From: Acinetobacter nosocomialis NIPH 2119
GTDB taxonomy: Bacteria > Pseudomonadota > Gammaproteobacteria > Pseudomonadales > Moraxellaceae
Length of the DNA stretch: 64,000 nucleotides
Assembly: GCF_000368085.1 (NCBI RefSeq)
Contig: NZ_KB849239.1
Location: 2,122,389-2,186,388 of the forward strand
Direction: 5' to 3'
Shown here: positions 17,681 through 27,018 of the stretch, piece after piece
How the letters are laid out: each line of letters begins with the position of its first letter
Position numbering within the stretch: the stretch's first letter is position 1
The notes under the pieces: generated by a model
Told to the model about the DNA's origin: nothing
Databases searched by the model: none
What the model saw: only the letters and a program-made list of their open reading frames with translations
Translations under genes and position numbers: made by a program

Positions 17681-19545
17681 TCATCCATTTTGTGCTATTG
17701 CAGTTTTGACTCGTTGTTCTACGTCTGGATTTTTATTCCAAGCATCAAATACTTCTTTAATCCAATTTTCATTTCTAAACGTAGGTACTAATGGCGCTAC
17801 AATTTTTTGGCTAGGTAAATTTTTAAGAAAATTTGCCAAATCTGGTGAAAGCTCAGGAAAATGACGAGTTATATTTAAACAGCAAGCTAAACTTTCTTTA
17901 GTAAATTGCGCTAATTTTGCATTTCTTATTAATCTTTTAAGAATTGCTTTGGCATCATAAGCATTTAAACTTTTTATTTGTGTCTTTAAAGGATCCATAT
18001 AACTTTTTGCACCAATAATTGCTGCCAATATTTGAAGGCTTTCATTTGATAACTCTTGACCTTGGACAATATCTATAGATCGATCTTGGCTTAAATATAA
18101 ATATGGCTTTAGATTTACACCTCCAAGTTTAGGATTAATTTCAAACCATTTTTTACAAAAGTCACTATTAAATTCAGTCGGATACTTAACTTCCCCACCA
18201 CTTGCTATCTGGTCTTCAATTTCTATAATTATTTCTGAAATACCATCATCCGAACTAAGAACAATTTTATTTAAATATTCAAACTCATTTGGTAATGCAC
18301 ATCTTTCAAACAATTGAATTTTTACTAATAATTCGAAATCTATTCCTATCCCTTGTGCTGATGCTATTTTTTCTCTAATAATTAAATTATTCATGAATCG
18401 TTTAATTAAACGTGGATTCCCTGCTATTTCATCTTCACTTGTTAAGAATTTAGAAATATCCTCAGCAAGATTTAGCCTTGATAACAATTCCTCTTTATTA
18501 GCATATGCAGTTTTAAGATCTTCATAACTTAAGCCTCCTTCCCATGGTTTCTTTAACTTACTGAGAATGAAATCTTTTGCGTTGTTATATTCTGTTGACG
18601 TTAACTGTCCTTTTCTTTTGGATAAATCTCCAAATAGAAGAGCGAGATAGGCTTTCACTTCATTGGTACCAAGCCTAGGGACTCTTAAAGGTACTTGAAT
18701 AAGTTTGTCAAAATAACTAGTTACCAAGCTATTTGTAATTTCAAGCCCTTCGAAATGAACTCTCACAGCACTTCTAATCATCTCTTCATCAGCTGCAATA
18801 ATAAATGAAGATCGTGGCATAAATAGTAATAGACGCATTGCTTCTAAAGTTGAAATTGCGGTGTGTGGTAAACATCTATCTAAATCATCTACAAAAACTA
18901 CTAACCTAATATCTAAATCAGTCAAAATTTCAGAAAAAGTCTTTCTCAAAGTATCAATTTCTTTTGGTAAAGTTGATTCTTCGGTTTGAGAAACTAAATT
19001 GCCTAACTCTTTACCCAATGCTTCTATATTTCCTGTAGCTTCTTTAAATCCTTCAGCAGATGGAAGCTCCCTAGTTTCAAAAACACCTATACCAGCACCA
19101 ATCAATGCTCCTGCTGGTCCACCAACAGCTGCTCCAATAGCAGCATTACGCCCCATTGGATATAAATATTGAATTGCTTTCAGCCACTTTATTCTTTTAA
19201 AAAAGTCTACTGCTTTATCTACAACAGTTTGTCTCTTTTTAGCTTCCTCTAAGAGTTTATCTGCCACAACTTGAAGTAATGCTATTTTGGCTTCTTCGTA
19301 TCCCTGATACAACCAAGCATTAAAATCAATAAAAATATATTTTTTATGTTTATCATCAATATCTTTTTCGGCCTCTAAAAGCGAGGCCTTAATCATTTTG
19401 ACTAAAGATGATTTACCGACCCCCACCCACCAGAAACCCCTATAGAAAGCGGCTCATCATTTGATTCTTTAATTAATTCCGCCGCAGTATTTGCCACCAC
19501 AGCAAAGTTCAACATATCAACTTCAGTTTCAGTATCGGCCCACAT
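17681..19545 (-). pseudogene. qatA: QatA, KAP-family P-loop ATPase, frameshifted in Walker A
   Basis: The intact product would be about 621 residues. Translation from the ATG at 19545 (with AGGG upstream) gives a normal start (MWADTETEVDMLNF...) up to ISIGVSGGWG-like residues near 39-43, then leaves frame and stops within a few codons. One G inserted in the five-G run (19420-19424 on the plus strand, as C) restores GGWGVGKSSLVK, a perfect KAP-type Walker A. The rest is intact: a Gly/Ala-rich hydrophobic segment after YPMGRNA, and Walker B LVVFVDDLDRC. The 1865-base span is one short of a multiple of three. It is a real frameshift, a phase-variable tract, a slippage site or a sequencing error. 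Confidence 0.85.
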
Positions 19546-19643
19546 TATTTCACCCTAAGCAATAATTCAAAGTATTAAAAAATTGTTTATTTTTAATTCA
19601 TTAATATAAAAATACTAAAAATCATATTATATCGCAATATAAA

Positions 19644-21062
19644 TTAATTTGAACTTCGATTTTTACAACCCCATTCCTTCAAACGTCCCTCAAACTCAGG
19701 AACTAAAAATTCTATAAAATCATTTAAGTCATGATTATAAATTTTCAAACTATCAGGCTGTTGAATATACTCAGAATACCTACTACTCCATTTTTCAAAT
19801 TTAACTAAATTATTTTCGAGTAAATTTAACTTTCCAGTTACTTTCAAAGTAAGTAAAAAATGTTTTATATACTCAGGATGATGTTCCATTAAATTTTGAG
19901 CAACACCAACCAAGTCTGTTATATGATAACCTATAACATATCCTAATTTTGCACTTAAAATCGAGTTAACCACTGTTTTAAAAGGAGACCTTAAGATATT
20001 TTTTGGCACATTAATATTTAACTTTTCCAAGTCACTATAAATTAAAAACCATTTAGCATTAAATTGTGCTTCTGAAAGATATCGAGTATTACACCATAAA
20101 TCAATAAAATCTCTAAGCAATTCGTTTTTATCTTTTAAATTTATTTCTCTATCTTCTTCTAAATAATCTATCCGTAAACCTAGTTTTTTCTTAAGCGCAA
20201 AGTATTCTGACTCATAGTCAAAGTAATAAATTTGACTAGTTTCCTTATTTAAGGTTAAATCTTTAAAACTAATAAATTTCTTTTCCCATTTATTTACTAT
20301 TTTATTATTTTTTACTTCCGGCTTTAAATAATTACACTCTAATATAAACTTTTTTTCTTTAATTGATTCCAATAATGTGAAATTATCCACCACAAATGCG
20401 TTAGCATTATTATTATAATAAATATCTTGAATAGACTGTTTCATAACTTTTTCAGTAGGTTTAAATTGATCAAAAACCCATATCAGACAAGCATTATTAT
20501 CCTGATAAAAAACTTTCCTATCTATTATAACGTTTAAAAAAGTAGTTGAAAGCTGCCCTTCAAATACTATTAGCTTATTTAAATATAAAGCAGAAACATC
20601 GGGTTTACGCCATTCAGATAAGTCAATACTCTTACATACACTTTCAACTCTGATATTATCAAAATCTTTATCGGCTTTAAGACTATTTTCAATATTATAT
20701 TTAAGTGATTTATGTTCTTGGCTCTCCTTAGCCATTTTATACTTTAAAATATTTTTTTCTTGTGCTGACAACTTATTTATATCTTTAACTGGACAAAAAA
20801 ATTGTGGATTATTCTCAAATTCTGGAAAATGTTTAAAGAAGAATGTTGGTGAGTTCTGCAAACTCATATGATCCATACGACGAGCAAGAGTTACTGGAGA
20901 TTCACAAAACAAGCAAGTAAAACGAGGATTATTTTTATCACGTTTATATATCTCTCTAATTTGGGTTCTCCATTTTGTTAATTCCATCTCTGACTGTTGA
21001 AAAAAGAGATCTATATCAATCCTTATTTTTTTAACATTATCAAAAATATATTCCAATTTCAT
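19644..21062 (-). CDS. Putative CoiA-like nuclease, defence-island protein
   Basis: About 472 residues. A CxxC (CLFCES) lies near residue 50-53 with further Cys/His (FFCP), suggesting a zinc-binding N-terminus. Residues about 130-215 carry the CoiA-like PD-(D/E)XK pattern: EHKSLKY, then WRKPDVSAL, then FEGQLS followed by R..FY and a hydrophobic strand ending in LIWVFDQF. The rest is Leu/Asn/Lys-rich with no motif I recognise. It lies on the same strand 98 bases upstream of qatA, in equally AT-rich DNA, and ends the accessory block beside ssrA. A GTG at 21074 could start it, but the ATG at 21062 with GGGGT upstream is better. Nuclease activity is inferred from motif spacing only. Confidence 0.7.
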   Translation of the reverse strand: MKLEYIFDNVKKIRIDIDLFFQQSEMELTKWRTQIREIYKRDKNNPRFTCLFCESPVTLARRMDHMSLQNSPTFFFKHFPEFENNPQFFCPVKDINKLSAQEKNILKYKMAKESQEHKSLKYNIENSLKADKDFDNIRVESVCKSIDLSEWRKPDVSALYLNKLIVFEGQLSTTFLNVIIDRKVFYQDNNACLIWVFDQFKPTEKVMKQSIQDIYYNNNANAFVVDNFTLLESIKEKKFILECNYLKPEVKNNKIVNKWEKKFISFKDLTLNKETSQIYYFDYESEYFALKKKLGLRIDYLEEDREINLKDKNELLRDFIDLWCNTRYLSEAQFNAKWFLIYSDLEKLNINVPKNILRSPFKTVVNSILSAKLGYVIGYHITDLVGVAQNLMEHHPEYIKHFLLTLKVTGKLNLLENNLVKFEKWSSRYSEYIQQPDSLKIYNHDLNDFIEFLVPEFEGRLKEWGCKNRSSN

Positions 21063-21212
21063 TGCATACCCCACAAGTAATTTATTACATCTTTAATTAA
21101 AAAATAAGTTTCTTTAAATTATATTTCTTCTATTTATAATATAGAAAAATTTAGATTTTTATTAATTTCTATACTAAAGAATTAGATTTTTATTATTTAA
21201 TTTAAATCTTAA

Positions 21213-21247
21213 AAAGAAAAAACCCCGAAACTTTCGTTTCAGGGCTT
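21213..21247 (-). terminator. Terminator of ssrA
   Basis: On the minus strand CCCTGAAAC-GAAA-GTTTCGGGG is followed by a T run. It lies 12 bases downstream of the tmRNA 3' CCA. Confidence 0.88.
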
Positions 21248-21258
21248 TTCACGAATCT

Positions 21259-21618
21259 TGGTGGAGATGGCGGGAGTTGAACCCGCGTCCGCCAGCACTA
21301 CGCTCGAGAATACTACATGCTTAGATATCGTCTATTGTTTTAACACCAAGTGACCCGACGAACAGGGTACAAGGTGCGATCCTCTAAGTTTGGTATAAAG
21401 CCCCGAGGCTTGACTCTATACGGACTTGTGTGCGTGCGCTTCAGTCGGGTTCCCAGACCACAAGTATTCTAGGAAGCGGACAAGCGGCCCTTAGGCAGCT
21501 AGAGCGTAAGTTTCGTCGTTTGCGACTATTTAAATGCAAATTTTATTTACGAGAGAAAATGCGCTCTCGGCATGCATCTATGAGTTTCATCACCGGCGTC
21601 GAAGCCAATAACATCCCC
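21259..21618 (-). ncRNA. ssrA: tmRNA (transfer-messenger RNA)
   Basis: 360 nt. The 5' end reads GGGGATGTTATTGGCTTCGA and the 3' end has the tRNA-Ala-like acceptor arm with GGTTCAACTCCCGCC and terminal CCACCA encoded in the DNA. The resume frame (21523 down to 21491) encodes the proteolysis tag ANDETYALAA followed by TAA, typical of Acinetobacter. tmRNA with SmpB rescues stalled ribosomes. Its 3' end is a frequent integration site for mobile islands, and an accessory low-GC block lies directly beyond it here. Confidence 0.97.
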
Positions 21619-21738
21619 ATGAATGTCTGCACATCATAGCATAACTAAAATAAAATGCTGTGCATTTTATCAACAGTCTGCCACTGATGAACATACTTAC
21701 ATAATTGAGTGCCTTTTGTTTTTTTCAAGGCCCCTTAT

Positions 21739-21770
21739 AAAAAAAGCTGCCAAAAATGACAGCTTTTTTT
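21739..21770 (-). terminator. Terminator of ggt
   Basis: AAAAAAGCTG-type stem (AAAAAAGCTGCC / TGACAGCTTTTTT with one mismatch) just after the ggt stop; A and T runs on both sides make it usable in both directions. Confidence 0.8.
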
Positions 21771-21780
21771 AAAGTTTGGC

Positions 21781-23766
21781 CTATAAAGCACCATTGCCTA
21801 ACACAATCCCTTCACGGCGTGGGTCTACCCCACCTGCGTATTTGCTTTGATTATTTATATTTACTTTCATAATCGTTGAAATACCACTGGTTTGCGCAGT
21901 GTTAGAAATGCCATGCCCTTTTGCTTTTAAGCCTTCAATTAGGTCAACTAAGGAAAGCTGTACATTCGAGCTATCAATATTGGTGTTTTTGCTATTGGTT
22001 GCGCCAAAGTTTACAAGCGAAGTGGCCTGCTGTGCATTTAAGTTCCAGTCCAATGCACCCACCAAGGTTTTAACTACATATTGAATGATGGTACCGCCAC
22101 CTGGTGAACCTGTTGCCATATAAAATTCATCTGGCGTGATGCCCTTAAACACTAAGGTGGGCGCCATAGTACTACGTGGGCGTTTGCCGCCTTCTACGCG
22201 GTTGGCAACTGGTGCCCCAGTGCTGTCATAAGGGTTTGCGCTAAAGTCAGTTAACTGGTTTGACAGCAAGAAACCATCCACCATGTGGAATGAACCCATG
22301 CTCGATTCAACTGTCGATGTCATTGAAACCACATTGCCATAGGCATCTACAATGGTGAACTGAGTTGTGCCATGTTCAACAGTGGTATCTACACCTGCCG
22401 CTGTATTGAAATTACCTGCTGGTGCTACGCCCATACTTTGGTTCGGGTTAATCAGTGCTGCACGCTGCTTCAAGTAGTTTTTATCAATAAAACTTGGAAT
22501 ACCCTGTGCCGGCAAACGAACAAAGTCGGTATCTGCCACGTATTTGTCGCGGTCGGCATAGGCCAAACGCTCTGCCTCAGACACTAAATGCACGCCCATG
22601 ACATCGGGCACACCGCCTTCATTTTCAGGGTTTTTAGGTGGGTAAAGCGACATATCAAAGTTTTCTAAAATACCCAGCGTTTGCGCAACCGCAATCCCTC
22701 CCGAAGATGGAGGTGGCATGGTACAAACATAGTAACGGTCACGATACGTCGTACAAATCGGGTCGCGTTTTTTAACCTGATAGTTCGATAAATCCTGCAA
22801 GGTCATTAAGCTTGGGGTAATTGGAGTTTTTGCTGGGTCATCCCCTAGTGTTTGGCCTGCTTTTGCCACAATCGCTTGAGCAATTGGGCCCGTATGCAGC
22901 GCATTTGCGCCTTGCGTGGCAAGTGCTTCTAGGGTTTTTGCATAGGCTTTATTGGTCATGGTCTCACCGACTTTGCGTGGTGATCCATCTGGGTAGAAAT
23001 AGGTTGCCATTGCATTTGCATCGAGTGCTAAATTGCTTGCATTACTTGCAATGGCATCTGCCAAACGCCCCGGTATGCGGAAACCATTGTCAGCCAAACC
23101 AATCGCTTCACCAAAAAGTTGGTTCCACTTAAGTTTGCCATGCTCTTTTTGTGCTTGTTCCAATAAACGCATCACACCCGGCACACCAATCGAGCGACCA
23201 CTACGGCGCGCACTTGGTACAGGTGCAGGTGAATTTGGGTCATATATATTTTGGCGAATTAAATAATATTCGTTGGCTGCCGCTGGAGCGGTTTCACGGC
23301 CATCATAGGCAGTGACTTGCTTGGTTTTGGCATCGTAATACATCATAAAACCACTACCGGCGATGGTACTCGACTGTGGCTCGACCAAACCAAGCACGGC
23401 TTGTACTGCTACGGCTGCATCGACTGCACTACCGCCTGCTTTTAACACATCGCAACCTGCTTTTACCGCAAGTGGCGTGTTTGCCACCACCATATATTTA
23501 TCTGCGTATTTAACCGTGTTACCGAGTCTATAACCCGATGCACCCTCTGGCGCGGCGGGGTCACCATTTTGGTTTGAACCGACCACCACGCTTGAACCGT
23601 CTTGGGCCAGCTTGCTACAACTGGTCGGGTCATTATCAACAATTAAATTGGGCGGGGTTGTATTTGAATCATCCTTGGGCTGATCTGACGAGGAGTCATC
23701 TCCACATCCTTGTAATAAACCGACTGCTAATAAACTACTGAACAAAAATGAATATCTTTTATTCAC
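21781..23766 (-). CDS. ggt: Gamma-glutamyltranspeptidase, lipoprotein-type signal
   Basis: About 661 residues. This Ntn hydrolase cleaves gamma-glutamyl bonds of glutathione and is made as a precursor that cuts itself into two subunits. The nucleophile Thr is in VEHGTTQF, at the expected autoprocessing point, and the C-terminal GSPGGGTII motif binds the gamma-glutamyl group. The N-terminus ends in LLQGC, a lipobox, so the enzyme is probably membrane-anchored on the periplasmic side. The GTG at 23766 has GGAG 8 bases upstream; the frame continues to 23811, but those residues do not form a signal peptide. Confidence 0.93.
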   Translation of the reverse strand: MNKRYSFLFSSLLAVGLLQGCGDDSSSDQPKDDSNTTPPNLIVDNDPTSCSKLAQDGSSVVVGSNQNGDPAAPEGASGYRLGNTVKYADKYMVVANTPLAVKAGCDVLKAGGSAVDAAVAVQAVLGLVEPQSSTIAGSGFMMYYDAKTKQVTAYDGRETAPAAANEYYLIRQNIYDPNSPAPVPSARRSGRSIGVPGVMRLLEQAQKEHGKLKWNQLFGEAIGLADNGFRIPGRLADAIASNASNLALDANAMATYFYPDGSPRKVGETMTNKAYAKTLEALATQGANALHTGPIAQAIVAKAGQTLGDDPAKTPITPSLMTLQDLSNYQVKKRDPICTTYRDRYYVCTMPPPSSGGIAVAQTLGILENFDMSLYPPKNPENEGGVPDVMGVHLVSEAERLAYADRDKYVADTDFVRLPAQGIPSFIDKNYLKQRAALINPNQSMGVAPAGNFNTAAGVDTTVEHGTTQFTIVDAYGNVVSMTSTVESSMGSFHMVDGFLLSNQLTDFSANPYDSTGAPVANRVEGGKRPRSTMAPTLVFKGITPDEFYMATGSPGGGTIIQYVVKTLVGALDWNLNAQQATSLVNFGATNSKNTNIDSSNVQLSLVDLIEGLKAKGHGISNTAQTSGISTIMKVNINNQSKYAGGVDPRREGIVLGNGAL

Positions 23767-24034
23767 GTGATAACTCCAATATATACGCCTGCCTATCCAT
23801 GCAATTGCCATGCAAGCTTCTTTGTTTTCAGGTCTTCAGTTTTTTAATCTTTGATAAAAATAAAGTTTTAATAATATTAAATGATTAAGGGCATTAATCC
23901 TGTGCCCTGTGTTATGCCTCCTCGCTTGATATCACACTCTTTTATAACTGATTTGCTCAACTCTGGCATGTTTTATTTCTTTAAATACAGGCAAAATCTG
24001 CTATTCATAAACTCGCTCATTTTGTAGCAGGCCT

Positions 24035-24064
24035 AAAAAAAGCACCTCCGAAGAGATGCTTTTT
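24035..24064 (-). terminator. Terminator of the emrAB operon
   Basis: An AAGCATCTC / GAGGTGCTT-type stem with flanking A and T runs (one mismatch), directly after the emrB stop. Confidence 0.85.
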
Positions 24065-24069
24065 GATGT

Positions 24070-25593
24070 TTAGTGAGAAGGCATACCACTGACCTGTTTG
24101 GGTTTTGGACACAGCCAAATGACCAGCCCCGCAAAGACAAACACAATCGCAAATAACAAAAACACATGGTTTGCCGACATGGTAATGGCTTCTTTATCGA
24201 CAAGGTTAGAAATAATTCCTAAGGTCGAGTCAGTCGTAAAACCATTTTGCAGAAGGTTATTTTGTACTTCGGTTGGGTTCAGGTTTGATACCATTTCACT
24301 ACGGGCAACTTTGGCATGGTCGTCCCATACCGTTACAGCAATTGAAGCACCAATCGCCCCTGCCATAGTTCTTAGAAAGTTCATGAGACCCGCAGCAGAT
24401 GCAATCTCTTGCTGGAGCACTGAACCAAGTGCAATGTTAGACAGTGGAATAAAGAAGAACGGTACTGCAAAACCTTGCAGGATTTGTGGCCAAGCCAATG
24501 CCATAAAGTCGGCATCTGTGGTCCAAAATGCCCGCATTAAAGTCACAATGCCCAGCAAAATTAAACCAAAGCTCGCCAGCGCACGCGGGTCATGTTTGGT
24601 CGAAAGTTTTGCCACAATCGGTGACATGGTCAAACTACCAAAGCCCATGGTTGCAGTTAAATATCCGGCCCACGTCGCGGTATAGGAAAGGTTCATTTGC
24701 AGCCATTGCGGTATCAATACAATACTGCCAAAGAATGCGCCAAAGCCAAGCGACAAGGCCAGTACCGAAATTGCAAAGCCCCTATGCCTAAAGACTTTGA
24801 CATCCACCACGGGATGTTTATCGGTGAGTTCCCATATCAGGAACACCACAAAGCCAATAGCGGCAGTTAAGCCTAAAACCACAATGCTCGTGCTATTAAA
24901 CCAGTCGCGTTCATGCCCCAAGTCGAGCATAAGCTGTAACGCACCAATCCAGAGAATTAACAGGCCTAAACCAACCGTGTCGATTCGTAAAGAAATAGTT
25001 TCTGTTTCGGCTACTCTTAACAAGCGCATTGCTGCTAATACACAGACAATACCAACCGGTAAGTTAATAAAGAAAATCCAGTGCCAAGACAGGTTATCAC
25101 TAATCAGACCACCTAAAATTGGCCCTAAAATTGGTCCAACGACTGTGGTCATTGCCCATAGGCCCATTGCCTGCGCATGCTTTTCTTGAGGGAAAATACG
25201 CATAAGCAAGGTTTGGCTGAGTGGCATAAGTGGACCACCACAAAGGCCCTGCCCAATACGGAAAAACACCAACATTTCTAACGATGTTGCCAAACCGCAC
25301 AGGAAAGAAAAAATCGTAAAGCCAATTAAACCAAAGATAAAGACCCGCACCGTTCCAAAGCGACCTGCCAGCCAGCCCGTTAAAGGTACACAAATCGCTT
25401 CTGCAACTGCATATGAAGTAACGACCCATGTTCCTTGTGTGCTTGAAACAGCAAGGTTACCGGTAATATGCGGTACAGAGACGTTGGCAATGGTCGTATC
25501 AAGTACGACCATAAAGTTCGACAAGGCAATAACAAACGCTGCCAGTAGTAAACGTCCACCGCTTAACTCGGCAAAAGGTGTTTGCGTTTTCAT
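24070..25593 (-). CDS. emrB: EmrB-type MFS drug exporter (DHA2 family)
   Basis: 507 residues with about 14 membrane segments, starting after a short cytoplasmic tail. The DHA2 helix-1 signature (SNFMVVLDTTIANVSVPHI) and motif C (GPILGPILGG) are present. It would pump hydrophobic compounds or drugs across the inner membrane using the proton gradient, working with the periplasmic adaptor EmrA and an outer membrane channel. It starts 6 bases after the emrA stop and shares its operon. Confidence 0.92.
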   Translation of the reverse strand: MKTQTPFAELSGGRLLLAAFVIALSNFMVVLDTTIANVSVPHITGNLAVSSTQGTWVVTSYAVAEAICVPLTGWLAGRFGTVRVFIFGLIGFTIFSFLCGLATSLEMLVFFRIGQGLCGGPLMPLSQTLLMRIFPQEKHAQAMGLWAMTTVVGPILGPILGGLISDNLSWHWIFFINLPVGIVCVLAAMRLLRVAETETISLRIDTVGLGLLILWIGALQLMLDLGHERDWFNSTSIVVLGLTAAIGFVVFLIWELTDKHPVVDVKVFRHRGFAISVLALSLGFGAFFGSIVLIPQWLQMNLSYTATWAGYLTATMGFGSLTMSPIVAKLSTKHDPRALASFGLILLGIVTLMRAFWTTDADFMALAWPQILQGFAVPFFFIPLSNIALGSVLQQEIASAAGLMNFLRTMAGAIGASIAVTVWDDHAKVARSEMVSNLNPTEVQNNLLQNGFTTDSTLGIISNLVDKEAITMSANHVFLLFAIVFVFAGLVIWLCPKPKQVSGMPSH

Positions 25594-25599
25594 AAGCGT

Positions 25600-26751
25600 T
25601 TACTTCGCAGATAAGTCGACTTTTGCTTCCATCGACAAGCCAACACGTAGTGGGTGTTCAGCAAGTTCTTTCGGGTCAAGTGCAATACGAACTGGTAAGC
25701 GTTGAACTACTTTAATCCAGTTACCTGTTGCATTTTGAGCCGGAATTAAGGCAAAGGCAGAGCCTGTACCACCAGAGAAGCCCACCACTTTGCCGTGGTA
25801 TTCAACATCATCGCCATATAAATCTGACGTTAATGTCACTGGCTGACCTGGGCGAACTTTTTTCAACTGACTTTCTTTGAAGTTAGCGTCTACATATAAC
25901 TCGTTCAGCGGCACAATCATCATCATACTGCTACCCGGTGCCACACGTTGTCCAACCTGAATATTACGACGTGTAATGACACCATCAACTGGTGCACGAA
26001 TCACGGTACGTTCCAAGTCAAGCTGAGCTTGTTCCACATGTGCTTGTGCAACTTGTACATCCGGAGTCGATGTTTCGCTTACACCCTGAATTAACGCTTC
26101 GTTAGCAGCTAAAGTACTTTCGGCAGCTTTACGGCTAGAAGTCGCTTGTGCCAAGCCAGCTTTAGCAAGCTCTAACCCTGCTTTAGCAGTTTCAACCGCA
26201 CTTTGTGCTTTGGTGAGTTCTTCTTTAGATACCGCACCAGAAGCAGCAAGCTGCGCACGGCGATTAAGCTCTAAAGCAGCTTTGTCATAGTCGGCCTGTG
26301 CTTGGGCAACTTGTGCTTTGGCACTGTTAATTTCGTCAGCACGAACCACAACTTGAGAGTTTAATGAGCTACTGTTTGCCGCAGTCTGTTTGTATTGGCG
26401 TTTTGCTTTGGCAAGTTCTGCCTCGGCTTGTGCCAATGCAATTTTGGCATCACGGTCATCAATACGAACCAGCACATCACCCCGATGTACTGTTTGAGTA
26501 TCATTTACCAAAACCTGAGCGACCTGACCACTCACCATTGAGGTAATTTGCGCGGTTTCTGCACCGACATAAGCATTATCTGTACTCACCGAGTGATTTA
26601 AAAATAATGCCCAAATTGCATATAAAATAGCGGCGATCAATAAAATCAGCGCAAAAAAACCAAGAAATTTTTTGCGCTTGTTTTGGTTGTTGTCATCCGA
26701 GGCAGATGTTGTTGGCACTGTTTCTTGTACATTGCTTTGTGCATCAGTCAT
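25600..26751 (-). CDS. emrA: EmrA-type periplasmic adaptor (HlyD family)
   Basis: 383 residues. A short cytoplasmic N-terminus is followed by one membrane helix (about 29-50), a lipoyl half-motif (VSGQVAQVLVNDTQTVHRGDVLVRID), an Ala/Gln/Lys-rich coiled-coil hairpin (about 95-215), and a second lipoyl half with VIRAPVDGVITRRNIQVGQRVAPG. This is the adaptor architecture linking EmrB to the outer membrane. It is the first gene of the operon. An inverted repeat lies about 50-80 bases upstream of its start. Confidence 0.92.
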   Translation of the reverse strand: MTDAQSNVQETVPTTSASDDNNQNKRKKFLGFFALILLIAAILYAIWALFLNHSVSTDNAYVGAETAQITSMVSGQVAQVLVNDTQTVHRGDVLVRIDDRDAKIALAQAEAELAKAKRQYKQTAANSSSLNSQVVVRADEINSAKAQVAQAQADYDKAALELNRRAQLAASGAVSKEELTKAQSAVETAKAGLELAKAGLAQATSSRKAAESTLAANEALIQGVSETSTPDVQVAQAHVEQAQLDLERTVIRAPVDGVITRRNIQVGQRVAPGSSMMMIVPLNELYVDANFKESQLKKVRPGQPVTLTSDLYGDDVEYHGKVVGFSGGTGSAFALIPAQNATGNWIKVVQRLPVRIALDPKELAEHPLRVGLSMEAKVDLSAK

Positions 26752-26800
26752 GGTATGTTCCTAAAGATGAGTTGGCTTTGCCATCAATCTTGCACTACAC

Positions 26801-26834
26801 CTTGTTATAGAGTTTTTATTATTCTATAAACAAG
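26801..26834. promoter_or_regulatory. Inverted repeat upstream of emrA, possible operator
   Basis: CTTGTTATAGA (26801-26811) is matched by TCTATAAACAAG (26823-26834) with one bulged base. A repressor of the MarR or TetR type could bind here, but no regulator gene is adjacent. Confidence 0.35.
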
Positions 26835-26975
26835 ACATATCGCATTGTCAAAGCAGTCAATTTTAACGCTAAAACCTCATGATGTGAGAATAAAAAAATA
26901 TAACTCATGCGTTCGTTCTAATTAAATTAATGTTTATCTCAAGATTTTTATGAAAATTCTAGCTTTTCAAGCACT

Positions 26976-27001
26976 AAAAAAAGCGCACATGGCGCTTTTA
27001 A
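26976..27001 (-). terminator. Terminator of the thioesterase gene
   Basis: AAAAGCGC / GCGCTTTT stem around ACATG with A/T runs, just after the stop at 27019. Confidence 0.85.
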
Positions 27002-27018
27002 AGTGTTCAATTCATCGC

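Noticed and set aside
21430..21639. Plus-strand open frame of 69 codons
   Set aside because: Lies antisense within and just beyond the tmRNA gene; no independent support.
24098..25189. Several long plus-strand frames
   Set aside because: Antisense shadows of emrB; the minus-strand frame has all DHA2 signatures.
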